Shown here: positions 15,742 through 24,708 of the stretch, in pieces
Position numbering within the stretch: the stretch's first letter is position 1
Layout of the letters: each line of letters begins with the position of its first letter
From: Myxococcus flavus
GTDB lineage: Bacteria; Myxococcota; Myxococcia; Myxococcales; Myxococcaceae
Assembly (NCBI RefSeq): GCF_050038885.1
Contig: NZ_CP143624.1
Coordinates: forward strand, 6,014,001 to 6,078,000
Direction: 5' to 3'
Length of the DNA: 64,000 nucleotides
Program-made: the position numbers and the translations under genes
Notes under the pieces: model-generated
Database searches by the model: none
Seen by the model: only the letters and a program-made list of their open reading frames with translations
What the model was told of the DNA's origin: nothing

Positions 15742-15937
15742 GATGCGTCGAGTGAACGGGCGGAGCCGGTGTCAACACCATCCCGTCCGGGTCACCCTAT
15801 GCGTAGACCACCGCGAAGGCATAGGCCCCTACCAGGTTCATCACGTTGAGTGTCCGCGCCCTTCCCGCGTCGCCCGCGCGATAGCGGCCGTCCGGCCCCC
15901 GCACCGAGAGCGAGGTCCCCAGGGAGACACCTGGGCC
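15742..15937 (-). pseudogene. Remnant duplicate of the 3' end of the 23980-24708 gene
   Basis: About 195 bp align, with few gaps, to the 3' end of the TPR-like gene at 23980-24170. Shared blocks include GTCAACACCATCCC, CCACCGCGAAGGCATAGG and GATAGCGGCCGTCCGGCCC. Frame-disrupting indels and base changes are present and there is no start codon context. This is a degraded copy of the C-terminal membrane-like segment of that protein, now without the rest of the gene. Confidence 0.7.
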
Positions 15938-16216
15938 ACCACCGCGGCACTACCGAAGAGGTCCACCGGGAGCACCGAGTCCTCGCGCTCGGGGACGGGG
16001 CGCTTCACCACGTCCTGGATGGAGTCCGCTCCCGGCCAGATGGCGAGCGTCCTCTCGAGTCCCACGTAGACGCGCTTTGCCTGCGGCGTGACTCTCCCAG
16101 GACATCCACCGCGCTGGCGACCCGCGTGTGGCTTCCCGGAGCAAGGGCTCCGCGAGTTCGAAGCCGTAAAGGACACCCCCAGCCTCAAGGGTGTCCTTCG
16201 TGAGCACCGCGGACAT
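15938..16216 (-). pseudogene. Unidentified gene remnant
   Basis: Two frames on the minus strand contain protein-like stretches: KRVYVGLERTLAIWPG with DVVKRPVPEREDSVLPVDL after it, and in another frame VLTKDTLEAGGVLYGFELAEPLLR. They look like pieces of one or two decayed genes joined to the TPR-like remnant. No complete frame, start or ribosome binding site exists. Confidence 0.35.
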
Positions 16217-16241
16217 CGGCCGGGGGCGCTTACCCGCGCCC

Positions 16242-16796
16242 TCAGAGCAGCGCTCGCGCCCGCTCCAGCAGCCACGCGGCGCCCCGGCCCGCGTCCTTCA
16301 CGAGCGCCACGGGGGCCTCGGGCGACAGCAGCGGGGGGCCCTTCAGCGTGCCCTGCGGCGCGTCTTCCGGCATCGTGTTGATGCCGACGCCCTGCTCGTA
16401 GACCATCTTCCCGCCGAGCGCCGCCGTGCAGAGCGAGAAGGCGCACGCGCCCAGGCCCAGCGCCGTCGTCACGGGGGTGGGTGTCCGTGCCAGCCGCCAG
16501 GCCATGAGGCCCAGCGCGCCCAGCGTGATGAGCGCATTTCCCATGCCGTGCAGGACCGTCATGCCCCGGGCGCGCGGCGAGTCCATGCGCACCTCCTGGC
16601 TCGCGGCCAGGCCCGCCACCCCGGCGAACACCGCGCTCGCCGCGCCCGCCACCCACAGGCGGCGCCCCACCTTCTCCCAGGCGCGGTCCCCCGTGGTCAC
16701 CACGATGAGGTCCGCCACGGCCGCCGTCGGCAGCAATGCCAGTGGCAGGTGCACCACCGACGGGTGCAGCTCATGAAGCAGCATCTTCCTTTTCAT
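16242..16796 (-). CDS. DUF2231-type integral membrane protein
   Basis: 184 residues with four to five hydrophobic segments: VHLPLALLPTAAVADLIVV, LWVAGAASAVFAGVAGLAA, MGNALITLGALGLMAWRL and ALGLGACAFSLCTAALGGKM. The opening LHELHPSVVHLPLALLP is the DUF2231 hallmark (conserved HP..VHFP pattern, often near haem or respiratory proteins). A polar C-terminal tail follows. The ATG has GGGGAGGGG a few bases upstream. It is divergent from the helicase gene. Exact function unknown. Confidence 0.82.
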   Translation of the reverse strand: MKRKMLLHELHPSVVHLPLALLPTAAVADLIVVTTGDRAWEKVGRRLWVAGAASAVFAGVAGLAASQEVRMDSPRARGMTVLHGMGNALITLGALGLMAWRLARTPTPVTTALGLGACAFSLCTAALGGKMVYEQGVGINTMPEDAPQGTLKGPPLLSPEAPVALVKDAGRGAAWLLERARALL

Positions 16797-17019
16797 CGTC
16801 CCCTCCCCGGTTTCATGAAGTGGAAGGTACGCATGGGGCAGGGCGCCCGCGTCGGACCCCGGCCGGAGCAGCGTGGCGTCCGGAGAATGGGGCTCGGACA
16901 ACGTTCCAACGGGAGCCACGTACACGGGCCCTGCCTCGCACGGTCGCCTGCCCCTGGGGAAGGGCTCGAGCGAGCGAATCGCTTCCCCTGCACACCGCCC
17001 GTGCGTATCACTGGCCTTC

Positions 17020-19689
17020 GTGCGTACGCCCACCGACCGATACCTGCCGCCGCGCCCCGACGCTTCGTCCGCCGTCGCACCCCAGCGTGGGCGGGTGGTG
17101 GTCATCGCGCCCACGCGCGCCGCGTGCGAAACCATCGAGCTGGCGCTCGGGCTGGAGCTGCGCACCTACCTGGAGGAGCACCACGGCGAGCGCCTCCGCG
17201 AGCTGGCCCGGAGCGGGCAGGGGTTCGGCATCGTCGCGGGCACCGGCACGGGCAAGACGCTCGCCATCCGCCCCATCGCGGAGGAACTCGTGGGCCGGCG
17301 GCCCCTGCGGGTGGCGGTGGTCAACCGCGAGCGGGAGGCCACCGCGGAGACGCCGCTCGCGGACGTGGTCATCGTCACCACCGGCATCGCGCGGCGCTGG
17401 TTCCAGGGCGGCGCCATCCGGCGCGAGGACACGCTCATCGTGGATGAGATCCACCAGACCTCCGCCGAGCTGGAGCTCTGCCTGGCCCTGGGCAAGCGCG
17501 TGGGCTGCCGCTTCATCTGGCTATCCGCCACCGTGGACCCCGCTTTCTACGCGCGCTACCTGGGCAGCGCGGACGTGCTCCAGGTGTCCTCCTTCGACCC
17601 GACGAAGGCGGCCCGGGTGGAGGTGGTGCGCCGGCAGCCACTGTCCTTCCTCGGCGAGGACTTCCTGCGCGACGTGCAGCAGCAGGGGCGCGGCGTGGGC
17701 GTGTTCCTGGCCACGCGCGCGGGCGTGGAGGAGGCGGCGGCCCACGTGCGCGCGAACGCGCCGGGGCTCCACGCGGCGCACTACCACGGCGGCGAACCGC
17801 TGCGCGCCATCCGCCCCTTCCTGGAGGGCACGGCGCCCCGGCCCTTCGTGCTCGCGATGACGGCGGCGGGGCAGAGCGCGCTCAACGTGCCGGGGCTGGA
17901 CACGGTCGTCATCGACGACATGCGCTTCACGAACCTGGTGGAGCGTGGCCGCAACGTCCTCACCCGCGTGCACCTGGGCAACAACGAGCTCTTGCAGATG
18001 GCGGGGCGCGTGCACGGGCGGGTGGAGGGCGGGCGCGTCTTCATCCTGAGCGACCGGCCGCTGCACTTCGCCTCGCTGAGGCCCACCGAACCCGAGTTCC
18101 AGCTCGCGGGCGAGCCGGAGCGGGTGGCGCTCACCGCCGCGGCCCTGGGCGTGCGGGCGGACGAGCTGGACCTGCCCGTGCCGCTGGACCGCAATGCCTA
18201 TCGCCGGGCGCTCGCGAAGTTACAGGCTCGCAACATCGTGGACACGGAGGGCCGGCTGTCGGACTACGGCCGCGCGGTGGAGGCCCTGCCCGTGGAGCGT
18301 CCGTGGGCGGAGCTCATCGTCAACGCGGATGACGCGCTGCTGCCGGTGCTCGCGGTGTGCAGCTCGGTGGAGTCGCTGCACCGGATGACGCGCGAGGAGC
18401 GGAACCTGGAGGGGCTGCTCGTGTCCGGCAGCGACCACCTGACCGCGTACAACCTCTACGTCGACGCCTTCCGTGAAGCGGGCACGGTGGGGGCGGTGCA
18501 GGGGCTGCCGCGCCACGTCTTCCATGCGGAGAAGCTCGCGGCCTGGGCGGAGGCGCGTGGGGTGCTGGTGAAGGCCCTGGAGGACGCGGCGCTCGCGATG
18601 GCGAGCGTGTACCGGAGCGTGGGGCTGGCGCTTCCCGCCCGCATGCCCTTCGCGAGCCCGCGCGTCCACCGCCACTTCTGCGACCTGCTTGCCCGTTTCA
18701 TGCCCTTCGACCTGGTCATCGACGAGCGCACCGCCTGGGGCGAGGTCGCGCGCGTGTCGAAGACGAGCGTGTGCGGGAACCTGGGCGCGGTGGCGGGCAC
18801 GCTGCGCTACTTCGCCGACCGCAACGGCGACTCGCAGGCCGGCATCGAAGGCACCCAGCTGCCCCAGTCCCTGCTGCGCCGCTACGCCCGCCGTCACTCG
18901 GCGGCGCCGGTGTACGACGTGCGCCTCCGCTCGGTCGTGCTCGAATCGCGGCTGGATTATTTCGGCTTCGAGCTCGAACGGGACGTGGAGGTGCTGCGCG
19001 CCTGGGGGCCGGAGCTCGCAAGGGCGGCCCGGCACGCGCTCGCCGAGGCGCTGGCTCAGGGCGAGGCACCCCATCCCGCGGTGGACCGTCACCGGGTCGC
19101 CATCGCCGAGGTGCGCGAGCTTTGGCGACGCTCGGGAGGGACCACCGCGCCGCTGGGGTTGCCGGAGCTGACCGCGCTCTACGAGGCGCAGCTGGAGGGA
19201 GTGGACACGCTCGACGACTTCAAGGAGCGCCCGCTGCGGCTCGAACTGGACGCGCTCGTCCCGCCCGCGACGCGTCAGGCGCTCCTGGCGCTCCCGGACG
19301 CCGTGGAGGTGCGCGAGCACGAGGTGCCACTCGAGTACGACGTGGAGATGCTGCCGGACGGGGCGCCGCGAGGCGTGGTGCGGCTGCACCTGCCGGAGAA
19401 GCTCGCGCGCACGCTGGTGGAGGAGGAGCTGCCGCTGCTCGACCGCCCCCAGCGCTTCAGCGTGGCCCGGGGCCGGCGGGGCGTGCTCGAGGCTCGCTCG
19501 CTCCTCGAGCTCCAGGAACTGCTCGACCATCCCTGGATGCCGGATGAGCTCGCCGAGGCCACCCGTGAGCGCCCACTCCCGCGGCAGGACCGGGAGCGCG
19601 GCGCCCCCAGGCGTGGGGGGCACCGGGGCCATCACGGCCAGGCACCCAGGAAGGGAAGACGGCCGGGCGGCGGCGGACGGCGGCGCTGA
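17020..19689 (+). CDS. DEIH-box ATP-dependent RNA helicase (HrpA/HrpB-like)
   Basis: About 889 residues from the GTG at 17020. SF2 helicase motifs in order are Walker A VAGTGTGKT (near 73-81), Walker B LIVDEIHQTS (near 141), motif III WLSATVDP, and motif VI QMAGRVHGRVEGGR. The region after 400 matches the helicase-associated winged-helix/HA2 and OB-like parts of DEAH/RHA helicases. The last 50 residues are Arg/Gly-rich and probably bind RNA. The family remodels RNA in an ATP-dependent way. An open frame continues 49 codons upstream of 17020 but there overlaps the DUF2231 promoter region; no strong ribosome binding site distinguishes the possible starts. Confidence 0.88.
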   Translation: MRTPTDRYLPPRPDASSAVAPQRGRVVVIAPTRAACETIELALGLELRTYLEEHHGERLRELARSGQGFGIVAGTGTGKTLAIRPIAEELVGRRPLRVAVVNREREATAETPLADVVIVTTGIARRWFQGGAIRREDTLIVDEIHQTSAELELCLALGKRVGCRFIWLSATVDPAFYARYLGSADVLQVSSFDPTKAARVEVVRRQPLSFLGEDFLRDVQQQGRGVGVFLATRAGVEEAAAHVRANAPGLHAAHYHGGEPLRAIRPFLEGTAPRPFVLAMTAAGQSALNVPGLDTVVIDDMRFTNLVERGRNVLTRVHLGNNELLQMAGRVHGRVEGGRVFILSDRPLHFASLRPTEPEFQLAGEPERVALTAAALGVRADELDLPVPLDRNAYRRALAKLQARNIVDTEGRLSDYGRAVEALPVERPWAELIVNADDALLPVLAVCSSVESLHRMTREERNLEGLLVSGSDHLTAYNLYVDAFREAGTVGAVQGLPRHVFHAEKLAAWAEARGVLVKALEDAALAMASVYRSVGLALPARMPFASPRVHRHFCDLLARFMPFDLVIDERTAWGEVARVSKTSVCGNLGAVAGTLRYFADRNGDSQAGIEGTQLPQSLLRRYARRHSAAPVYDVRLRSVVLESRLDYFGFELERDVEVLRAWGPELARAARHALAEALAQGEAPHPAVDRHRVAIAEVRELWRRSGGTTAPLGLPELTALYEAQLEGVDTLDDFKERPLRLELDALVPPATRQALLALPDAVEVREHEVPLEYDVEMLPDGAPRGVVRLHLPEKLARTLVEEELPLLDRPQRFSVARGRRGVLEARSLLELQELLDHPWMPDELAEATRERPLPRQDRERGAPRRGGHRGHHGQAPRKGRRPGGGGRRR

Positions 19690-20339
19690 CCTGACGCAGG
19701 GGCAGGGGACTCATCAGGCCTGGCGGTCCAACCAGCGCCGTGGTCACCCGCGGCCTCACGGCTTCTCGAGCGGCACCGCGGGTCCAGGTAGCGCGGGGGC
19801 TCCACGAGCTGTGCGCCTGACGCCAGGATCTTCTCCGAGACCCGCCGATGCACCTGCGTGATGCCCTGCTCGTACTCAAGTCGGCGGATTCGCGTGCGCA
19901 GCGGCGGCAGGTCCCTGCTGGCCAGATACCTCACGGGCCCGCTGGGGAGCCGCTCCATCGCGCGGAAGCCCAAGCAGTGCTTCCAGTTCATGGCGCAATG
20001 CTGTGCCCACATCCAAGCGCTATTGGAACCAGCAGGCCCGTGAAGCTGAGCTGACCGCCGAACGGGTCCGTTGCAGGAGGCACCTCGACGCGAGCCAGGC
20101 TGGCTCCGACCTTATCGACCGGAAGGCCTGAGAGGTGTTCGCCGGACAGCTCTCGCACCACGACTGGCTTTGACCCTTATTGATGAAGGGGCCGAGCAGA
20201 CCGTGGGGACCGAGGGTCGCGTGTGCCATGGCGTGGTTGAGTTGGTGATGGGCAGGGGAAGCTCCTGAGCGAAGTCGCTCCGGCTTCGCTCAGGGCTTTC
20301 ACCGCCGAGTGACGTGGCGGCGCTCGGCCCCGCCGCCTG
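19690..20339. other. 650-bp stretch without a convincing gene
   Basis: Short protein-like pieces are visible: on the minus strand MERLPSGPVRYLASRDL with RTRIRRLEYEQGITQVHRR after it (about 19750-19955), and on the plus strand NQQAREAELTAERVR ending at 20131. They are too short and broken to assign and are probably remnants. A perfect hairpin lies at 20265-20293. Confidence 0.4.
20265..20293 (-). terminator. Hairpin downstream of the 20340-20672 lipoprotein gene
   Basis: CTGAGCGAAG and CTTCGCTCAG form a perfect 10-bp stem with a 9-nt loop, 47 bp beyond the stop codon of the leftward lipoprotein gene. No U-tract follows, as is common for high-GC terminators. Confidence 0.5.
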
Positions 20340-20672
20340 TCAGGGACAGTAGGTGCAGTAGAAGTAATCGGTGTGCGAGGCGTACGGTCCCTCGCCAGAG
20401 CCCCAGCATTCCGTCGTGCAGTCGTCGTTCGTATAGCAAGAGGCCACCAGCCCCTCCTCGCTATAGGGAAGCGAGCTGTACCAGGCGCTGTACCGGGGAC
20501 GGTAGAGCTGCACACAGGCCTGGGCGGACACCTCGCCAGCGGTGCCCTCCGTGGGGGCTCGTTCCGAAATGCTCGGGGCTGCGGGCTGCTCTGCGGACGG
20601 CTGGGGCTCCGCGCCGCATGCCATCAGGAAGCCTGCGGCCAGCATGGCGAACCCACTCAGGGCACTCTTCAT
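20340..20672 (-). CDS. Small Cys-containing lipoprotein
   Basis: 110 residues. The start MKSALSGFAMLAAGFLMACG is a lipoprotein signal peptide with the lipobox LMAC (lipidated Cys at residue 19). A Pro/Glu-rich linker follows, then a compact C-terminal part with six cysteines (ACVQLYRP, ASCYTNDDCTTECWG, FYCTYCP), probably disulfide-bonded. GGAAGGAG precedes the ATG. It lies downstream of the PAD-Ulp1 gene but 173 bp away, so it may be separately transcribed. Function unknown. Confidence 0.8.
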   Translation of the reverse strand: MKSALSGFAMLAAGFLMACGAEPQPSAEQPAAPSISERAPTEGTAGEVSAQACVQLYRPRYSAWYSSLPYSEEGLVASCYTNDDCTTECWGSGEGPYASHTDYFYCTYCP

Positions 20673-20845
20673 GGTGAAACTCCTTCCACAAGGGGGAGCC
20701 TGCATGAGAGCACACTCCCTCCCAGCCTCTGTATGGGTATTCGCCTGGCTCCTTGTCCCGTGACTCAATACCGTCCGGGACAGCCATGACCCTGTGGGAT
20801 TCACGTATCCGTCCTGAATGTGAATCGGGGGGCCCGCCTCCGCTC

Positions 20846-23512
20846 CTACTGGTGTCTCAGTGCGTCGCGAATCCGTTGACGCGGGTTCGGTATGGCACCG
20901 AGCCCGAGAACGTTCGGTGGGGTACCGAGCGCCTGGCTCTCGACGAGGTGCTCGGTGATGAGCAGCACGTACACCCCGCACTCGGATTCCTGTTGCTGGG
21001 GCGCACCCATGCGCGTGATGCCGGCGTGTGACTGGTAGAGCTCCCTGAGTCGCGCATGCGCGGCGCGCGCCGCACCATCAGGCTCCCGATTGAGGGAGTC
21101 ATAGTAGTCGAACCGGTCCTGCCCGCGGTCGTAGACCATGAGCGTCCAATGGGTACCGCCCTGGCTTGAGGTATCCCGGTTGTTGTTGACCGGGAAGAAA
21201 ACGAGCGCGGCATCGTTCTGCGTCAATGCGGCCAGCTCCGCGGCAGCCTCGACCTCGTTCACGTTGTTGAGGATCATGAACGAAGTCGCAGGGTCGACGA
21301 GCTGCACGTTCGCGCGTGGGAAGCGATGACGGACATGGTGATAGAACAGGCGCATGACCTCGTCGTCGAGGTATGCACCATCGTTCAGCGTGTTACGCCA
21401 ATGGGCCCCCGGTGGAGATGGCTTCCTGATGGGCGCCCCGTCGCGAGCGACCGGGCCCGACACCGCTCCGCCTCCCTTCACATGCTCCCAGAAGGCGGGG
21501 TTGTCCGGCGCCCGTCGGACCTCGAACGTCGTGCAGTGGATTTCTCCTGTGTGAAGATGGCACGCCTCGAAGTCATCGATGAAGACGATGGTGTTCCCAG
21601 ACGGCGCGAGCATGTGCGCGATGTACGCTTCGAATGCACAGTCGAACAGGGCATGCGTTCCCGAGCTCGGACCAAAAGGCTTGGGAATGCAAAGCTGAGC
21701 GCGGCCCGTGTCGTCCGTCATCACCAGCATGTTCACGACGTTGGGCGTATATGCGGCATGCTCCCTCCGGTGCCGTCCCCTCCCGATACCGCCACCGCCT
21801 AACACGGGCAGCATGGACTCTTTGAGCTCGATGGCCTCTCTTTCTCTCGGTGTGGCCCCATACCGATGGAAGAGCACCGGCATGCGCATCACATCCTGGG
21901 GCCGGATCCCCAGTTCCTTGACCAGCGTTGCGATGACCCCCTCGACGTGGCGCGCGATGACCTCGGTTGCGTCTCTGAGCACCTTCGACCGAAGGACGTC
22001 AGCGACGGAGAAGCTTGGCGTGTCGAGCTTCTTCTGGTTCAGGAGCTCTCTCGGTGCGGTGCGCCCCCGCGCACCCTCCTGGTGAAGTCCATGGAACAAG
22101 AGATTCTCATTCGCGCTCTTCTCCAGCAGCATGCGTGCGGTCGAGGGGCATGCCACGAGCACACGAAAGCCGTGGGATGACGTCGTGCTGGGGTCATCCC
22201 CCCTGGGCCACGGGATGAACGTCAGCACTTCGTCGATGTGCCCGACCTGCAACCATGAGGTATCGAGACGGAAGGGTGCCTGCGAGTCCTGTGCGTCTAG
22301 AAAGCGCACGATGTCCTCGCTCATCGGCCGGTTGTCGTCATGCCCGTAGACGATTCGACCGAACGGGTGGCCGTCCACGGGCGGAGAGCAGAGAAGATTG
22401 CCCCCGGAATCGAGGTCACTTTGATGCTTGCGCGGCGCAATGGGCTCGGCCCAGCCATGGTCCCTTCCGACATGGTGCCGGCGGACCTCCTCGTACACGG
22501 CGGCCTCGCCCTCGCGGCCGCGGATCGACGGGCAGCGCACGATTTGGAGGATGGGCGTGGCCATGGCCGGCCCCCGGGTGCACCCGCCATAGAACATGTC
22601 GCGAAGCCAGTTATCCTCCATGTCGAGGTCCAACGGGCGAAGCGCTCCCTTGACCGCGTCACGAAGGCGGTCGATGTAGGGGCCAATCGTCGCATCGCGC
22701 CGCCGCTCCGGCGGAGGTCCGGGCGAACCATCGGCCCGAGGAGGACTGGAGAGCATGCGGTGCTTGTCCAGGACGTAGACCGACTCCACGGGCTGCAGAT
22801 GGTTCGACATGAGCCACGGCGTGACCCGCAGCACCGCGACGCGCTCCTCGCCAACCTGATTGCCGGCCTGGTCGAAGAGGGCGATGCCAAGCCGGACCTG
22901 GCCATCGAAATCGGCACTCGGGAGTCCCACGGCTTCCATGCCGAGCCTCGAGACGGGCGGGGCATGTGCGTTCACGCCCGCGTTGAGCTCCAACGCCACG
23001 AGATACCGCCCGGACGTGGGGCCGATGAGCTCCCTTGCCCCAGGCTGGAAGCTATTGAAGATGCGGACCCGGTCCTCCCGGTCCACCGCGACGAGGCACC
23101 GCCAGCCCTGCGGGAAGGGGCGATCCGCGGGCTCGATATGAATCTGCAACTCGGTGAGGTCCTCGAGGTCGAGCTCGGTCGCGGTGAGGTTGTCCTCTTG
23201 GTCCCCCGCTGGAGCGGAATCGTTGTCCCCGTCATTGTTGAAGGGGAGCACGGCGCCCACGCCTTGACCCGGTCCTCCAAAAGTCCAAGGGGCCTGCTCG
23301 CGGCTCGTCACCTCGACACATTGACCGTCGCGGTTCAAATCGAGCATGAGCCGGACGCACCAGGGAACCGGTGGCTCCTCGGTCTTGCTGCCTTGCGGCT
23401 CCGTGCCAGGGCACTCGATGACGATGGAGGTCGGCGCATCGGGGTAGCGCTCCGCGGCGGCCTCCTGGGACGAGGGGCTCACGCCCAGGAGCCGCTTCAG
23501 CCAGTCAAACAT
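20846..23512 (-). CDS. Peptidylarginine deiminase - Ulp1/C48 cysteine protease fusion
   Basis: 888 residues. Residues about 50-175 match the PAD middle (calcium-binding) domain: LMLDLNRDGQCVEVTSREQ, then APWTFGGPGQG. Residues 240-680 match the PAD catalytic domain with Asp305 (NWLRDMFYG), His425/Asp427 (GHIDEVLTFIP), the CIPKPFGP block near 608 and Cys660 (HTGEIHCTT), corresponding to the human PAD4 residues Asp350, His471, Asp473 and Cys645. Residues 705-860 are a Ulp1-like protease: LNDGAYLDDEVMRLFYHHV, His788 (GGTHWTLMVYD), Asp805 (YYDSLN), Gln839 and Cys845 (ESECGVY). PADs citrullinate protein arginines with calcium; C48 enzymes cleave ubiquitin-like modifiers. No signal peptide. Its ATG overlaps the upstream gene by 8 bp. 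I infer a secreted effector; the biochemical role of the fusion is untested. Confidence 0.88.
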   Translation of the reverse strand: MFDWLKRLLGVSPSSQEAAAERYPDAPTSIVIECPGTEPQGSKTEEPPVPWCVRLMLDLNRDGQCVEVTSREQAPWTFGGPGQGVGAVLPFNNDGDNDSAPAGDQEDNLTATELDLEDLTELQIHIEPADRPFPQGWRCLVAVDREDRVRIFNSFQPGARELIGPTSGRYLVALELNAGVNAHAPPVSRLGMEAVGLPSADFDGQVRLGIALFDQAGNQVGEERVAVLRVTPWLMSNHLQPVESVYVLDKHRMLSSPPRADGSPGPPPERRRDATIGPYIDRLRDAVKGALRPLDLDMEDNWLRDMFYGGCTRGPAMATPILQIVRCPSIRGREGEAAVYEEVRRHHVGRDHGWAEPIAPRKHQSDLDSGGNLLCSPPVDGHPFGRIVYGHDDNRPMSEDIVRFLDAQDSQAPFRLDTSWLQVGHIDEVLTFIPWPRGDDPSTTSSHGFRVLVACPSTARMLLEKSANENLLFHGLHQEGARGRTAPRELLNQKKLDTPSFSVADVLRSKVLRDATEVIARHVEGVIATLVKELGIRPQDVMRMPVLFHRYGATPREREAIELKESMLPVLGGGGIGRGRHRREHAAYTPNVVNMLVMTDDTGRAQLCIPKPFGPSSGTHALFDCAFEAYIAHMLAPSGNTIVFIDDFEACHLHTGEIHCTTFEVRRAPDNPAFWEHVKGGGAVSGPVARDGAPIRKPSPPGAHWRNTLNDGAYLDDEVMRLFYHHVRHRFPRANVQLVDPATSFMILNNVNEVEAAAELAALTQNDAALVFFPVNNNRDTSSQGGTHWTLMVYDRGQDRFDYYDSLNREPDGAARAAHARLRELYQSHAGITRMGAPQQQESECGVYVLLITEHLVESQALGTPPNVLGLGAIPNPRQRIRDALRHQ

Positions 23513-23885
23513 CGGCCGCCTGCCTTCGCCCGCGCTGCGTCACCGCTTCCCGGCGCAGCTGCAGGAGCCGGAGCGGCGGTGGCAGGGAGGAATCCGAGAG
23601 GATGGCCGCGGCCCACGGCTCGCGGAGCACGTCCAGTCCCAGCTCGAACGCGAGATTCACGACCTGACAGGCATTCCGCTGCGTGACGAACCCGTGTTTG
23701 GCTCCTTCGCGGAGCGCATCACGGACGTACTGCTCAGTCCCTTCATCCCCCAGAGCGACACAGCGCGAAGGGAAGAATTCGCGCGAATGGGACACCATCC
23801 TTGCCACGAATGGGGCGAGGAGCGCCTGACGGAACGCGTCCTCCTGAGCGGCGCGGATGAGCAGCGTGGGAGAGACGTTTGGCAT
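23505..23885 (-). CDS. Small helical protein coupled to the PAD-Ulp1 gene
   Basis: 126 residues from the ATG at 23885 (in-frame starts at 23924 and 23933 are possible; none has a strong ribosome binding site). The sequence is all-helical with the pattern FRQALLAPFVARMVSHSREF, then FPSRCVALGDEGTEQYVRDA, then HGFVTQRNACQVVNLAFELG. I recall this pattern from small myxobacterial proteins encoded beside candidate type VI or polymorphic-toxin effectors, but cannot verify it here. The ATGTTTGA overlap with the next gene (8 bp) implies translational coupling, so it may be an adaptor, chaperone or immunity partner of the PAD-Ulp1 protein. Confidence 0.75.
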   Translation of the reverse strand: MPNVSPTLLIRAAQEDAFRQALLAPFVARMVSHSREFFPSRCVALGDEGTEQYVRDALREGAKHGFVTQRNACQVVNLAFELGLDVLREPWAAAILSDSSLPPPLRLLQLRREAVTQRGRRQAADV

Positions 23886-23979
23886 AGCGACCCGAGGCCA
23901 ATGATTTTCCAAAGGGAAGATCATGCGTGGCACGCGGCGACCATGTCAATTGACCCGATATTCCTATCCCGCTCGTCAC

Positions 23980-24708
23980 TCAATGCGCCGGGCGAACGGG
24001 CGGGGCAGGCGTCAACACCATCCCATCCAGAACGCCATACGCATAGGCCACCGCGAAGGCATAGGCTCCTACCAGGTACGTCACGTTGAGCGTCCGCGCC
24101 CTCCCTGCGTCGCTCGCGTGATAGCGGCCGTCCGGCCCGCGCATCGAAAGTGACGTCCCCAGCGAGACGCCCGCCGTCGCGAGGCCGAGCCCCTGCGCCA
24201 CCGCCAGCAGCGTGCCCATTCCCGAGCGTCCGTGCTTGAAGTGCCCCACACCAAAGGGCACCAGATACCAGGTGCGCGTCAGCGCCGGTGACGTGGCCAC
24301 CGCGTCCTTGCGGATGGGGTCGACGATAGGGGAGGGCGGCGGGAACAGCCGAGGACTCCGCTCGACACGCAGTTCCTCGATGCGCGCCTTGTGCTGGGCA
24401 CGTGCGCGCTCGACGAAGGCGAGGAAGTCCGGTGGATACAGCAGCGGATCCAGCACCGAGTCGCCGTGCACGGCCAGCCCGCGCACCACCTCGTCCTCCG
24501 CGCGGGCCAGCTCTTCTTGCGCGTGATAGGTGGCCGCGAGCAACAAATGCGCCTCCGCTTCCAGCACAGCTCCATCGAGCCGCAGCGGGTAGAGCAGGGA
24601 CTCCAATTCGGCGCGGGCCTTGGGCAACTCGCCGGATTGGTAGGCGTTGCGCGCCCCGTCGAGCGGAGATGCGGCGAGCACCATCAGCATCATGGCAGCG
24701 CCCATCAT
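23980..24708 (-). CDS. TPR-like exported protein, partner of the PEGA kinase
   Basis: 242 residues. A hydrophobic N-terminus (MMGAAMMLMVLAASPLDGA) is a probable signal peptide. A TPR-like helical region follows (ARNAYQSGELPKARAELESLLYP, then EAEAHLLLAATYHAQEELARAEDEV). The C-terminal third contains two hydrophobic stretches (LLAVAQGLGLATAGVSLG and YLVGAYAFAVAYAYGVLDG) that may be membrane segments. The ATG overlaps the kinase TGA (ATGA). A degraded copy of its 3' end lies at 15742-15937. Probably acts with the kinase in envelope signalling. Confidence 0.78.
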   Translation of the reverse strand: MMGAAMMLMVLAASPLDGARNAYQSGELPKARAELESLLYPLRLDGAVLEAEAHLLLAATYHAQEELARAEDEVVRGLAVHGDSVLDPLLYPPDFLAFVERARAQHKARIEELRVERSPRLFPPPSPIVDPIRKDAVATSPALTRTWYLVPFGVGHFKHGRSGMGTLLAVAQGLGLATAGVSLGTSLSMRGPDGRYHASDAGRARTLNVTYLVGAYAFAVAYAYGVLDGMVLTPAPPVRPAH

